Shown: piece after piece, positions 1 to 9,424 of the stretch
How the letters are laid out: each line of letters begins with the position of its first letter
How positions within the stretch are numbered: the first letter of the stretch is position 1
Source of the DNA: Brevundimonas denitrificans
Lineage (GTDB): Bacteria; Pseudomonadota; Alphaproteobacteria; Caulobacterales; Caulobacteraceae
Length of the DNA: 64,000 nt
Assembly (NCBI RefSeq): GCF_030160755.1
Contig: NZ_BSOY01000006.1
Location: 1-64,000 of the forward strand
Direction: 5' to 3'
Translations under genes and position numbers: made by a program
Notes under the pieces: generated by a model
Told to the model about the DNA's origin: nothing
The model's database searches: none
The model's input: the letters and a program-made list of their open reading frames with translations, nothing else

Positions 1-62
1 CGGTCGCCGCCGCGCCGCGCGCGGCCGCGCCGGTTCGCGCCGCCGCCCCGGCCAAGAACTAG
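1..62 (+). CDS. C-terminal end of an upstream gene, probably the RND periplasmic adaptor
   Basis: An open frame runs from the window edge to a TAG at 60-62 and encodes only an Ala/Pro-rich tail ending in AAAPAKN. The next gene, an RND pump, starts 10 bp later, so the two are almost certainly cotranscribed. RND pumps are usually preceded by their HlyD/MFP-type adaptor gene, and Ala/Pro-rich tails are common on such proteins. The identity is inferred from position only, since no domain lies inside the window. Confidence 0.5.
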   Translation, partial: VAAAPRAAAPVRAAAPAKN

Positions 63-72
63 GGCCGGGACC

Positions 73-3000
73 ATGAAAAACCTGTCGTCCTGGTCCATCC
101 GGAACCCGGTTCCGATCATCCTCATGTTCGTGCTGCTGACCCTCGCGGGGATCAACGGCTTCATGGGGATGCGGATCAACAACAACCCCGACATCGATTT
201 CCCGCTGATCAACGTCTATGCGGGCCGCCCCGGCGCGGCGCCCAGCGAGATGGAGGTCCAGGTCACCCGGCTGATCGAGGATTCCCTCGCCGGCCTGCCG
301 GGCGTGCGCCACATCAACTCCCAGGTCACGGACGGCTCATCCTCGACCACGATCGAGTTCGAACTGGGGACCGACACCGAACGCGCCACCAACGACGTGC
401 GCAACGCCATGAGCGGCCTGCGCGCCGACCTGCCGCAAGACATGCAGGAACCCAGCGTCCAGCGCATCGACATCACCGGCGACGCCCTGATCACCTGGGT
501 GGTCCGATCGTCGACCATGACGCCGGAAGAGATCAGCTGGTTCATCGACAACGAGGTCAGCCGTTCGCTGCTGTCGATCCAGGGCGTCGGCGAGGTCAAT
601 CGCTCCGGCGGCGTGGACCGGGAAATCCGGGTCGAACTGGATCCCGACCGTCTCGCCTCCGTCGGCCTGACGGCGGCTGCGGTCAGCCAGGCCCTGACCT
701 CGGTGAACAACGACCTGCCCGGCGGGCGGGTGACCATCTCGGGCTCCGAACGGTCCATCCGGACCCTCGGCGCCGCGGGTTCGATCGAACAGCTGCGCGA
801 GACCCTGATCCCCCTGGGCGGCGGCCGGTCCGCCCGCCTCGGCGATCTCGGAACGGTCACAGACCACTGGAGCGAACCCCGCCGTCTGGCCCGCTACAAC
901 GGCCAGGAGGCTGTGACCTTCAACTTCCTGCGTTCACGGAGCGCCAGCGAGGTCAAGGTCGCCGAAAAGGTTCGCGACCGCGTCGCCGAGATCGACGAGG
1001 CCCATCCCGAGCTGACCATCGAAAAAGTCACCGCCAGCGTCGAATATATCGAGGAAAGCTATCTCGCCTCGCTGGAGGCGCTGGGCCTTGGCGCATTGCT
1101 CGCCGTCATCGTCGTCTTCATCTTCCTGCGGGACTGGCGCGCCACCTTCATCACGGCCATGGCCATGCCGCTGTCGCTGATCCCGGCGTTCGCCATTCTG
1201 GGGCCGCTGGACCAGTCGCTGAACGTGGTCACCCTGCTGGCTCTGTCGCTGACGGTCGGCATTCTGGTCGACGACGCGATCGTGGAGATCGAGAACATCG
1301 TCCGGCACATGCGGGACGGAAAGTCTCCGTACAATGCGTCGATGGAGGCCGCCGACGAGATCGGCCTGGCCGTCGTGGCCACCACGGCCACCATTCTGGC
1401 GGTGTTCGCGCCCGTCGGCTTCATGCCGGGCATCATCGGCCAGTTCTTCAAGGCCTTTGCCCTGGCGGCGTGCGTCTCGGTCGCCTTCTCGCTGGTCGTG
1501 GCGCGGACGCTGACGCCGCTGATGGCCGCCTATATGCTCAAGCACCAGAAGCACGAGGACGCCGATCCGTTCTGGATGAGCGGCTATCTGAAGGCCCTGC
1601 GCTGGTCGCTCGCCAACCGCTGGAAGGTGTTCGCCCTCGGCACCGTCCTGTTCATCGGTTGCGGCTTCCTGGCGTCCAGGGTGCCCTTCGAATTCTCGCC
1701 TTCGGGCGACGAGGGCCGGGCGGCCTTCTCGGTCGAACTGCCGCCCGGCGCGACCCTGGCCCAGACCGACGCCATCGTCCAACGGCTGACCCGCGACCTG
1801 CGACAGCGGCCGGAGGTGACCTCGGTCTATGCCTCGATCGGCGGCCAGGAGGTCAGTCAGGCCTTTGTCTATGCCGACATGGTCGACAAGGGCGAGCGCG
1901 CGCTGAGCCAGCAGGAATTCGCCCGCGAGATGGTCGACGGGTGGAAGACGATTCCAGGCGCCCGGATCGGCGCCGGGACCGGCAACCAGGGCGGCGGACC
2001 TTCGGACGGCACCAGCTACACCTTCGCCATTCTGGGCGACAATCCGGAGGCGCTGGCGACCGCGGCCCGCCAGATCGAGGCCGAGATGCGGACCGTTCCG
2101 GGGCTGGCCAATGTGGTCAACACCGCCTCGATCGCCCGACCCGAAATCCTCGTCACGCCACGGGCCGATGAGGCCGCCCTGATGGGCGTCTCGACCCGCG
2201 ATATCTCCCAGACGATCCGCGTCGCCACCCTCGGCGACGTGGCGCAGAACCTGCCGAAATACAATCTCGGCGACCGGCAGGTGCCGATCCGGCTGCAGCT
2301 GACCCGCGAGGCTCGCGAGGACCTTTCGGTGCTGGAGACCCTGCGCGTGCCGACAGACAGCGGCGGGTCCGTGCCGCTGAGCGCCGTGGCCGACATCCAG
2401 TTCGGCGCCGGGCCGTCGCAGGTGCTGCGTCAGGATCGGTCGCGGATCGCCTCGATCACGGCCGAGCTGGACGGCATCCGCTCCGGCGAAGCCGATGCGG
2501 CGGTCAAGAAGCTGCCGTCGGTCAACAATCTTCCCGCGGGCGTACGTCAGGTGCCCGCCGGCGACGCCGAGTTCATCCAGGAGATGATCACCGGTTTCGC
2601 CGTCGCCTTCCTGACCGGCATCCTGCTGATGTACGCGGTGCTGGTGCTGCTGTTCCGCAGCTTCGCCTATCCGGTGACCATCATGGCCTCGCTGCCGCTG
2701 GCCATCGGCGGCGCCTTCGTGGCCCTGATGATCGGCGGCTCGAGCTTCTCGATCTCGTCCCTCATCGGCATCCTGATGCTGATGGGGATCGCGGCCAAGA
2801 ACTCCATCCTCCTGGTCGACTACGTCATCATGTCCGAGAAGGATGGAATGGCGCGCTTCGACGCCATCATGGACGCGGCCCACAAGCGCGCCCGACCGAT
2901 CCTGATGACCACCTTCGCCATGGGCGCCGGCATGATGCCGGTGGCCATGGGCTGGGGCGCCGACGTCGAATTCCGCCAGCCCATGGCCATCGCGGTGGTG

Positions 3001-3183
3001 GGGGGGCTGATCTCCTCGACCTTCCTGTCGCTTCTGTTCATCCCGCCGATCTTCACCATCGTCGACGACATTCCGGGCTTCGTGAAACGCGGGCCGGGCA
3101 ATGTGATGAAGGCGGGACGGTGGGTCGCCCGGAAGGCGCGTGGCGGTCGCACGGTCAGCTTCGGCGGGTCGCGGGAGCGGTAG
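73..3183 (+). CDS. RND efflux pump inner-membrane permease, HAE1/AcrB-like
   Basis: This 1036-residue protein has the full length of a resistance-nodulation-division permease. It has an N-terminal membrane anchor (about 10-30), two large periplasmic porter regions and two blocks of membrane helices. The proton-relay aspartates sit in GILVDDAIVEIEN of the first helix block, and the partner lysine is in GIAAKNSILLVDY of the second. The protein should form a trimer that exports hydrophobic compounds using the proton gradient, with an adaptor and an outer-membrane channel. The double Asp and overall sequence fit the HAE (drug) class better than the heavy-metal class. A GGGA ribosome site precedes the ATG. 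No outer-membrane factor gene follows, so the channel must come from elsewhere. The substrate cannot be read from sequence. Confidence 0.93.
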   Translation: MKNLSSWSIRNPVPIILMFVLLTLAGINGFMGMRINNNPDIDFPLINVYAGRPGAAPSEMEVQVTRLIEDSLAGLPGVRHINSQVTDGSSSTTIEFELGTDTERATNDVRNAMSGLRADLPQDMQEPSVQRIDITGDALITWVVRSSTMTPEEISWFIDNEVSRSLLSIQGVGEVNRSGGVDREIRVELDPDRLASVGLTAAAVSQALTSVNNDLPGGRVTISGSERSIRTLGAAGSIEQLRETLIPLGGGRSARLGDLGTVTDHWSEPRRLARYNGQEAVTFNFLRSRSASEVKVAEKVRDRVAEIDEAHPELTIEKVTASVEYIEESYLASLEALGLGALLAVIVVFIFLRDWRATFITAMAMPLSLIPAFAILGPLDQSLNVVTLLALSLTVGILVDDAIVEIENIVRHMRDGKSPYNASMEAADEIGLAVVATTATILAVFAPVGFMPGIIGQFFKAFALAACVSVAFSLVVARTLTPLMAAYMLKHQKHEDADPFWMSGYLKALRWSLANRWKVFALGTVLFIGCGFLASRVPFEFSPSGDEGRAAFSVELPPGATLAQTDAIVQRLTRDLRQRPEVTSVYASIGGQEVSQAFVYADMVDKGERALSQQEFAREMVDGWKTIPGARIGAGTGNQGGGPSDGTSYTFAILGDNPEALATAARQIEAEMRTVPGLANVVNTASIARPEILVTPRADEAALMGVSTRDISQTIRVATLGDVAQNLPKYNLGDRQVPIRLQLTREAREDLSVLETLRVPTDSGGSVPLSAVADIQFGAGPSQVLRQDRSRIASITAELDGIRSGEADAAVKKLPSVNNLPAGVRQVPAGDAEFIQEMITGFAVAFLTGILLMYAVLVLLFRSFAYPVTIMASLPLAIGGAFVALMIGGSSFSISSLIGILMLMGIAAKNSILLVDYVIMSEKDGMARFDAIMDAAHKRARPILMTTFAMGAGMMPVAMGWGADVEFRQPMAIAVVGGLISSTFLSLLFIPPIFTIVDDIPGFVKRGPGNVMKAGRWVARKARGGRTVSFGGSRER

Positions 3184-3205
3184 GCCCGGACCGGCCGGGG
3201 CTGGC

Positions 3206-3230
3206 GGCTAGTGGCTAGTGGCTAGTGGTT
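3206..3230. repeat. Tandem GGCTAGTG repeat
   Basis: Three consecutive copies of GGCTAGTG are followed by GTT. The same word occurs at 24490-24504 and, inverted, at 24582-24596, so it is a dispersed intergenic repeat and not a local slippage product only. No coding function is visible. Confidence 0.7.
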
Positions 3231-3297
3231 CGGCGCGTCCGGCGCGTCCGGCGCTGAACACCGTGCAGGCGGCGATCCGGCTGACCAGACCTTCCTT

Positions 3298-3440
3298 CCC
3301 TCCCCTTCAGGGGGACGGGCGGCGAGGCGCAGCCGGCCCCCGGGGGGGGCGCCAGTCACGCACCGGCGGCGCCCGGCCTGCAATTCCCCACCCTCTCGTC
3401 GCTCCGCGCCGACATCCCTCCCCACTTCGGGTGAGGGAAA
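3298..3440. repeat. GC-rich two-hairpin intergenic repeat, copy 1
   Basis: The element opens with CTCCCCTTCAGGGGGA followed by a GGCG...GCAGCC segment. It closes with CCCTCCCCACTTCGGGTGAGGGA. The same arrangement occurs at 13052-13194. Both copies lie between genes and each end can fold into a small hairpin. This resembles the long intergenic repeats typical of Caulobacteraceae genomes. The exact borders are approximate. Confidence 0.6.
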
Positions 3441-3468
3441 GGCATCCGCGCGCCCTGTGCCGCGGCCC

Positions 3469-3503
3469 AAAACAAAACCGGCCGGGGTTTCCCCCGGCCG
3501 GCT
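3469..3503 (-). terminator. Rho-independent terminator of the TonB receptor gene
   Basis: On the minus strand a perfect 10-bp stem (arms 3478-3487 and 3492-3501) with a 4-nt loop is followed by TTTTGTTTTGG. It begins about 28 bp after the stop codon of the TonB-dependent receptor at 3532, which is the expected place for its terminator. Confidence 0.85.
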
Positions 3504-3531
3504 GGTTCGACCCGCCTTGCGGCGAGGCGGT

Positions 3532-6135
3532 CTAGTATTTGAAGCGCAGGGTCGCGCCGTAAGTGCGCGGCTGACCCAGGAAGGCGTCGTAGGTCTGGGA
3601 GTCCAGCGCCGGGTTGTAGTAGGTGCCGTTCGGCTGGATCGTGGACTGGAACGCCGAGCCTTGCAGCGGAGCGTTGTAGGCGACCTGGATATACTCTTCG
3701 TCGGTCAGGTTCTGGACCCAGAACTCGGCGGTCCAGCGCTCATCCTCGGCGCCCAGCATGATGCGGCCGTTCAAGGTCGTGAAGGCCTCCTGCATCTTGT
3801 AGGGCAGCAGGTCGGAGCCGGTGTTGTAGTCGTCCATGTATTTGGCCGCCAGGCTGAAGCCGGCGCGGAGGCCGTTGCCGACGTTGCGGTCATAGTTGAT
3901 CGAGCCGGTGGCCGACCATTCCGGAGCGAACGAGGCGCGGGCGCCCGGCAGCAGGGAAAGCTGCGGGAAGTTGCCCGGGCTGGACAGGTCGGCGGCGGTG
4001 AAGTTTCCGTACTGGGCGTCGGTGTAGGTGACGCCGCCCTGGAAGCTCAGGCCCTCGATCGGGGTGAACCAGACCATGTCGGCATCGACGCCGCGCGAGG
4101 TCAGCTCGGGGATCGACTCCACCACGAAGGCGGTGCCGAGGAAGGTGTTGAGCTGGAAGTTCTCGAACGTCTGGTCGAAGTAGGTGGCGTTCAGCAGCAG
4201 GGTGCGATCCAGCAGCGTCATCTTCACGCCGGCTTCGTAGCTGTCGACCACTTCCGACGGGAAGAACAGCGAGGCGTTGGGCGTGATGCCCGTCTGCACG
4301 CGGTCCAGGTTGTAGCCGAAGCTCTTGTAGCCGCGGGCGTACGACACATAGGTCAGGATCGACGGGTTCAGGCGGAAGGCGGCCTTGATCGTGCCGCTCA
4401 GTTCGCCGTCATCGAAGCTCTCGGAAACGCCACGGTTGGCATAGGCCGCGTTCGACCAGGGAAGGCAGAAGTTGCCGAGAATGGTCGGGGTGTTGGCGGC
4501 GCCGAGAACGGCGCCGATCGCTGCGGCGTTGCCGAGGGCGGCGGCGCAGGCGCCGCCGTTGCCGTTCACGTTGCGCTGCAGGCCCTGCAGGCTCTTGTCA
4601 TCCATGGTGTAGCGAAGACCCAGGGTGATGTCGAACTGCTCGGTGACGTGCCAGGTGTTGTTGGTGAAGACCGCGTACGAGGTCGAATCCTGGTCGTAGA
4701 CGTCTTCGAAGCCCTGCCCGACGGTGAAGCCGGGGCCCCCGCCGTTGACAGCGCCGCCGGTGCCCAGGCAGGCGCCGAAGCCCGGCGCCGTCTGGGCGGC
4801 GCGGGTGTAGCAGCCGATGGTGCTCGGGCTGATCGGCAGGGCCGGGTTGACGGCGTTCAGACGGGCGCTGAGCAGGAAGGACAGGAAGGGCGTGTAGTCG
4901 GCGCCGAAATACCAGCTGTCGGTGCGGCCGACCTCTTCCGAGGTGGCGAACACGCCGAGCAGCCAGTCGAACCGGTCGTTCGAGCCGGCCAGACGGAACT
5001 CCTGGGTCAGGTTGTCGACCGTGAAGCCGTAGTCGCCGTCGTTGACGCGGTAGGCGATGTCGGCGCCGGTGTAGTCGATGTCCTGGCCGAGGGTGGATTC
5101 CCACTCACGCCAGGAGGTGACCGAGGTCAGGGCGCCGTTGATGCCCGGGATGTCGATGTTGGCCTCGAGCGAAACGCCGCGGTCCGTGACTTCCTGATAC
5201 GACGAACGGTTGGCGAAGCCCGTGCGCAGGAAGGGCAGCGGGCCGTTGCCGGCGGCCGGCGGGCGCTGGCCCGTGCCGGTCGAGAGGCCGTCGACGAACG
5301 GATAGGTCGGGCCCGTGCGAATCTGGGTGCCGACGCAGCAGAACTCGTCACGGCGCGAATAGTCGCCGATCAGGCGGAAGGAGACGTTGTCGCTGGGCAG
5401 CCACAGCAGCTGGCCGCGAACGGTGCCGAAGTCCTGGTTGTTGTCGGTGGTCTCGGGCCGCGGGCCGTCGCCGGTGTCGATGTTCATGAAGCCGTCGCGG
5501 ACGCGGCGACCGGCGTACAGGCGGAAGGCGAGAGTGTCGCTGATCGGGCCGGTGACCGAGCCCGAGGCGCCCATGGCGCCGTAGTTGCCGACGTTCAGTT
5601 CGGCGTTGAACTCAGGCGTGAACGACGGGGCCTCGGTGATGATGTTGATGACGCCGGCCGAGGTGTTCTTGCCGAACAGCGTGCCTTGCGGGCCCTTCAG
5701 GACCTCAATGCGGGCCATTTCGCCCAGATCGCCGAAGCCGACCGAGTTGCGCGAGCGATAGACGCCGTCGATGACCACGCCGACCGAGCTTTCCAGACCG
5801 GGGTTGTCGCCGACCGTGCCGACGCCGCGGATACGGGCGGTGGTCGAGGCTTCCGACGACGTCGAGGTGACGGTCATCCCGGGGGTCAGGATCTGCAGGT
5901 CCTTGATGTCCCGAACGCCGGCGTCCTGCAGGGTCTCGGCCGACAGGCTGGTGACCACGATCGGCACGTCCTGCAGGTTCTGCTCACGCTTCTGGGCCGT
6001 GACGATGATGTCGTCGATGGTCTGCGGACCCTCCTGGGGCGCGTCCTGGGCGGAGGCGGCGCCGGCGAGGCCGAAGGCGCAGGCCCCGACCACGGCGGCC
6101 GACACTGTGGTGCGAAGAAGGTTGGTAAGGCGCAT
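3532..6135 (-). CDS. TonB-dependent outer-membrane receptor
   Basis: The product is 867 residues. A signal peptide ends near AGAASAQD. The TonB box region (IDDIIVTAQKREQ, about 40-52) is typical of sphingomonad and caulobacter receptors. A plug domain follows, with the motif VLKGPQGTLFGKNTSAGVINI near 145-165, and then a long beta-barrel ending in the aromatic signature LRFKY. The protein should sit in the outer membrane and import a substrate using TonB-ExbBD energy. The ligand is unknown: no sugar, haem or metal genes adjoin it. It is transcribed alone on the minus strand, with a 228-bp upstream gap from nhaA and a strong terminator downstream. Confidence 0.93.
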   Translation of the reverse strand: MRLTNLLRTTVSAAVVGACAFGLAGAASAQDAPQEGPQTIDDIIVTAQKREQNLQDVPIVVTSLSAETLQDAGVRDIKDLQILTPGMTVTSTSSEASTTARIRGVGTVGDNPGLESSVGVVIDGVYRSRNSVGFGDLGEMARIEVLKGPQGTLFGKNTSAGVINIITEAPSFTPEFNAELNVGNYGAMGASGSVTGPISDTLAFRLYAGRRVRDGFMNIDTGDGPRPETTDNNQDFGTVRGQLLWLPSDNVSFRLIGDYSRRDEFCCVGTQIRTGPTYPFVDGLSTGTGQRPPAAGNGPLPFLRTGFANRSSYQEVTDRGVSLEANIDIPGINGALTSVTSWREWESTLGQDIDYTGADIAYRVNDGDYGFTVDNLTQEFRLAGSNDRFDWLLGVFATSEEVGRTDSWYFGADYTPFLSFLLSARLNAVNPALPISPSTIGCYTRAAQTAPGFGACLGTGGAVNGGGPGFTVGQGFEDVYDQDSTSYAVFTNNTWHVTEQFDITLGLRYTMDDKSLQGLQRNVNGNGGACAAALGNAAAIGAVLGAANTPTILGNFCLPWSNAAYANRGVSESFDDGELSGTIKAAFRLNPSILTYVSYARGYKSFGYNLDRVQTGITPNASLFFPSEVVDSYEAGVKMTLLDRTLLLNATYFDQTFENFQLNTFLGTAFVVESIPELTSRGVDADMVWFTPIEGLSFQGGVTYTDAQYGNFTAADLSSPGNFPQLSLLPGARASFAPEWSATGSINYDRNVGNGLRAGFSLAAKYMDDYNTGSDLLPYKMQEAFTTLNGRIMLGAEDERWTAEFWVQNLTDEEYIQVAYNAPLQGSAFQSTIQPNGTYYNPALDSQTYDAFLGQPRTYGATLRFKY

Positions 6136-6363
6136 GGTGGCTCCCCGACATGGGCCGGGCCCCCGTCATGGACGGCGACCGCAGCGTTTCCTGATCCCTG
6201 GACCGCACCCTTCTGTGGAGCGCGGTAAGTCCAGTCTCCGGGGTAATCCAAGCGGGACTCAGCGACAAGGAGCGGGGGCCCTCAGCGCCTCATTTCCGCC
6301 ACGGGGGAAGCCTGACTGTGACGCAAAAGCGACAGAAATCGATGACGCTAGGTCAATATTCGC

Positions 6364-7578
6364 CTAGTCCGTGCGAGTATCCATGGCCGCTTGGGCCAAA
6401 ATCTTGCGCCTTCGTGTCGCCACGGCAAGAACCGCAGCCCCGGCGACGGCGGACAGGAACGAGCCGCCCAGCACCCCCAACTTGACCTCGACCTGTTCCG
6501 GCGAGTCGATGGCGCCCGGGAAGGCCAGAATCCCGACAAACAGGCTCATGGTGAACCCGACTCCGCACAGCAGACTGACGCCATAGAGCTCCAGCCAGGT
6601 CGCATCGGTCGGGCGGCGGCCGATCCTGAGGGCCGACGCCAGCCAGGCGGCGCCGAACACCCCGATCTGCTTGCCGGCAAACAGGCCGAAGGTGATGCCC
6701 AGCACCAGCGGCGCAAACGCCTGTTCCAGCGACAGGCCGGCGAAGGAGACGCCGGCCTTGGCGAAGGCGAACAGCGGCAGGATCAGATAGGCGACCCACG
6801 GATGGAGGTCGTGCATCGCCTCCCTCAACGGACTCTGGCCGTCTTCAGTCCGGTTGGAGACGGGCACGATAAGGGCGAAGGCCACGGCTGTCAGGGAGGT
6901 CGAAAGGCCAGCCAGCACGGTCAGGTACCAGACGAGGCCGAAACCCAGCACCCAGAAGGGGGCGGCGACCTTGCGCCGCGCGGCGAACAGGGCGCCGACC
7001 GCCAGCAGGCCCGCGACCCAGGCCAGAGGGACCCAATCGACGCCGCTGGAGAACAGGACGGCGATCAGGGCGATGGCGCCGAGGTCGTCGACGATGGCGA
7101 GGGTCAGCAGGAAGACCCGCAGCGAGGAGGGCAGCCTGCGCGCGGCCACGGCGAAAACCGCAAGGGCGAAGGCGATGTCGGTCGCCAGCGGGATCGGCCA
7201 GCCCTCGTGTGGTCCGTTCAGAAGGCCTGAAACGGCCAGATAGACCAGCGCCGGCGCGGCCATGCCGCCGACCGCGGCCAGGACCGGCGTCGCCAGCTTG
7301 CGCGGATCGCTGAGTTCGCCCTTGAGAATCTCGTATTTGATCTCCAGCCCGACCACGAGGAAGAAGACCGCCATCAGGCCTTCCTTGATCCACTCCGAGA
7401 TCGTCAGCTCCAGCATCAGCGGGCCGATCTGGAGGATATGCTCGCTCTTCAGCCAGCCGAAATAGGCTGCCGACAGGGGCGAATTGGCCGCTATCAGGGC
7501 CATCGCCGCGGCGAGGCCCAGCACGATGCCCGAGGCGGCCTCGGTCTTGAGGAAGTCGAGGGTGATCTTGCGCGCCAC
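6364..7578 (-). CDS. nhaA: Na+/H+ antiporter NhaA
   Basis: The 404-residue protein matches the NhaA family in length and in its membrane-helix pattern. The key residues are visible: Asp134 in LATDIAFALAV, and the Asp164-Asp165 pair in LAIVDDLGAIA, which form the cation-binding and proton-exchange site in the Escherichia coli enzyme. NhaA exports Na+ in exchange for protons at the inner membrane and controls pH and salt tolerance. The gene is alone on its strand, divergent from selO. NhaA is often controlled by NhaR, but no such regulator gene is nearby. Confidence 0.96.
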   Translation of the reverse strand: MARKITLDFLKTEAASGIVLGLAAAMALIAANSPLSAAYFGWLKSEHILQIGPLMLELTISEWIKEGLMAVFFLVVGLEIKYEILKGELSDPRKLATPVLAAVGGMAAPALVYLAVSGLLNGPHEGWPIPLATDIAFALAVFAVAARRLPSSLRVFLLTLAIVDDLGAIALIAVLFSSGVDWVPLAWVAGLLAVGALFAARRKVAAPFWVLGFGLVWYLTVLAGLSTSLTAVAFALIVPVSNRTEDGQSPLREAMHDLHPWVAYLILPLFAFAKAGVSFAGLSLEQAFAPLVLGITFGLFAGKQIGVFGAAWLASALRIGRRPTDATWLELYGVSLLCGVGFTMSLFVGILAFPGAIDSPEQVEVKLGVLGGSFLSAVAGAAVLAVATRRRKILAQAAMDTRTD

Positions 7579-7783
7579 GGCGGCCTCCGGAAACCTGGAA
7601 AGGACTGTCGTGGCGTCAGGTTATCGACGGACGCCGGACCGGATTCACGCCGCATCGGCGGGCGCGCCAGCCTGACCGGTGAAGCCCGGCCTGATCTCTG
7701 CGTCCTACAATACGCGAGGGCGCGCGGTATTCAACCGCCGGGCGGCGGTTGCGTCCGAAGGCCGGAGGCCGCATCTGCGGCGG

Positions 7784-9250
7784 ATGCCCGTCTCGCCCAA
7801 CTATGCTCCCGATCCGCGCTTCTTCGATCTGGGAGAGGACTATGGCGACGCCGTCCGGGCGGCGGCGTTCCCGAAGACCATCCTGCGGGTCCGCAACGAC
7901 CGGGCCGCCGCGAGCGTGGGCCTGGAAACGCTGACCGACGAGGAATGGATCGCCCATTTCGGCCGGTTCGAGCCCCTGCCCGGCCAGCCCGGCCCCGTCG
8001 CCATGCGCTATCACGGACATCAATTCCGCACCTACAACCCCGACCTCGGCGACGGCCGCGGCTTCCTTGCGGCGCAGATGCGCGAAGCCCCCCTTGGCGC
8101 TCAGGCAGCGAGCGACCGCGTCGCAAGGGATAGCGCCTCCCCGGGTCGACTTCTCGACCTGGGAACAAAAGGCTCAGGACAGACGCCGTGGTCGCGGGCG
8201 GGGGACGGGCGGCTGACGCTGAAGGGCGGCGTGCGCGAGGTGCTGGCGGCGGCGATGCTGGAGTCGCAGGGCGTGCCGACCAGCCGGGCCTTTTCGCTCA
8301 TCGAGACCGGGGAGGATCTGGAACGCGGCGACGAGCCGTCGCCGACGCGGTCGGCGGTGCTGGTGCGGCTGTCGCACAGTCATATCCGCTTCGGGACTTT
8401 CCAGCGGGCGGCGTATCTGGGCCGGACCGACATGGTCGAGGCGCTGGTCGAGCACGCGCGGTCCCTTTACCACCCAGGCGTCGCGGCCGGCGATGCGCCC
8501 GGCTTCCTGCGCGCCGTGGTCGAGGCGTCGGCGCGGCTGACGGCGCGCTGGATCGCGGCCGGCTTCGTCCATGGCGTGCTGAACACCGACAATCTGAACG
8601 TCACGGGCGAGAGTTTCGACTACGGCCCGTGGCGGTTCCTGCCGCACTACGAGCCCGGCTTCACCGCCGCCTATTTCGACCAGACCGGCCTCTACGCCTT
8701 CGCCCGTCAGCCCGAGGCGGTGTTCTGGGCCCTGACCCAGCTGGGCGGCGCGCTGAAGCTGGTCGCCGACGCCGGGCCGCTGACCGAGGCGCTGAACGGG
8801 TTCGGGCCGGCCTATATCCGCGAACTGCGCGCCGCCTTCCTGGCGCGGCTGGGGGTGCAGAGCCTTGGCGAGGCCGCCGACCAGCGGCTGCTGGACGCGA
8901 CCCTGGCCCTGCTGCGCGAGGGTGGCGAGGCGCAGCGCTGGGAGCCGCTGTTCTTCGACTGGTTCGGCGGCTTCGCCTCTTCGGCGCGGGCGCTGCAGGG
9001 GCCGCGCGGGAAGCTGTATCAGGGCGAGGCCTTCGACGCCTTCCGCTTCGCCCTGTTCGAGCATGCCCCGGACCGTCCCGAGCGGCTTGAGGCGCCGATG
9101 TTCGCCGCCGCAGAGCCCGAAGAGATGCTGATCGACGAGGTCGAGGCGATCTGGGCCGCAATCGAGGCCGACGACCACTGGGCCCCGCTGCACGCCAAGC
9201 TGGCCCGGCTGGAGACCGCGCGTCAGGTTCTGTCGCTTAACCCCGCCTAA
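7784..9250 (+). CDS. selO: SelO-family protein adenylyltransferase (YdiU/UPF0061)
   Basis: The protein is about 488 residues. SelO is a pseudokinase-fold enzyme that transfers AMP from ATP to protein hydroxyls and is linked to redox stress. The expected residues are present: Lys129 in LGTKGSGQTPWSR, Glu152 in VREVLAAAML, Asn267 in GVLNTDN and Asp279 in SFDYGPWRFLPHYEPGF. I chose the ATG before PVSPNYAPDPRFF because the family begins there. An upstream in-frame start would add 35 arginine-rich residues unlike the family. GGAGG lies 15 nt upstream, which is rather far. An extra segment at about residues 102-122 is palindromic at DNA level. Enterobacterial SelO carries a C-terminal Cys/Sec motif, and this one ends without it. 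Confidence 0.92.
   Translation: MPVSPNYAPDPRFFDLGEDYGDAVRAAAFPKTILRVRNDRAAASVGLETLTDEEWIAHFGRFEPLPGQPGPVAMRYHGHQFRTYNPDLGDGRGFLAAQMREAPLGAQAASDRVARDSASPGRLLDLGTKGSGQTPWSRAGDGRLTLKGGVREVLAAAMLESQGVPTSRAFSLIETGEDLERGDEPSPTRSAVLVRLSHSHIRFGTFQRAAYLGRTDMVEALVEHARSLYHPGVAAGDAPGFLRAVVEASARLTARWIAAGFVHGVLNTDNLNVTGESFDYGPWRFLPHYEPGFTAAYFDQTGLYAFARQPEAVFWALTQLGGALKLVADAGPLTEALNGFGPAYIRELRAAFLARLGVQSLGEAADQRLLDATLALLREGGEAQRWEPLFFDWFGGFASSARALQGPRGKLYQGEAFDAFRFALFEHAPDRPERLEAPMFAAAEPEEMLIDEVEAIWAAIEADDHWAPLHAKLARLETARQVLSLNPA
8096..8137. repeat. Palindromic in-frame insert within selO
   Basis: An outer inverted repeat, GGCGCT (8096-8101) with AGCGCC (8132-8137), encloses an inner hairpin, GCGAC-CGC-GTCGC (8112-8124). 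The stretch encodes roughly LGAQAASDRVARDSASPGR, inserted just before the conserved LGTKGSGQTPWSR motif. Escherichia coli SelO has only a short linker there. It looks like a palindromic element that landed in a surface loop and stayed in frame. Confidence 0.5.
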
Positions 9251-9424
9251 ATCGGATTCAGATTACAGAGAATTATGCATACGGCCACGCTTCGGCCCCG
9301 TAGCTCTCGCAGAAGGCGGTCACGGATGGTTACGCTCACGCTTCGCGCACTTGCGGAACGGGTCATGCGATCCGACATCGCTACTGTTGCAAATCAAGAG
9401 AGCGCCCTCCCCGGCGTAGCCAAA

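Larger units (their letters stand above)
3184..3468. other. Intergenic region with two repeat types and no gene
   Basis: This stretch lies between the RND pump and the convergent TonB receptor. It holds three head-to-tail GGCTAGTG units, a short CGGCGCGTC tandem, and a GC-rich hairpin element annotated separately. The short frames across it have no ribosome site, no codon pattern and no recognisable product. I see no gene here. Confidence 0.7.

Noticed and set aside
3457-6228. A 923-residue open frame on the plus strand across the TonB receptor gene
   Set aside because: It is antisense to a receptor with signal peptide, plug and barrel motifs; the frame is open only because GC-rich codons lack stops on the other strand.
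9275-9424. Fifty-residue N-terminal extension of the DoxX-like protein
   Set aside because: It is arginine-rich, unlike the family, and the ATG at 9425 matches the expected start.
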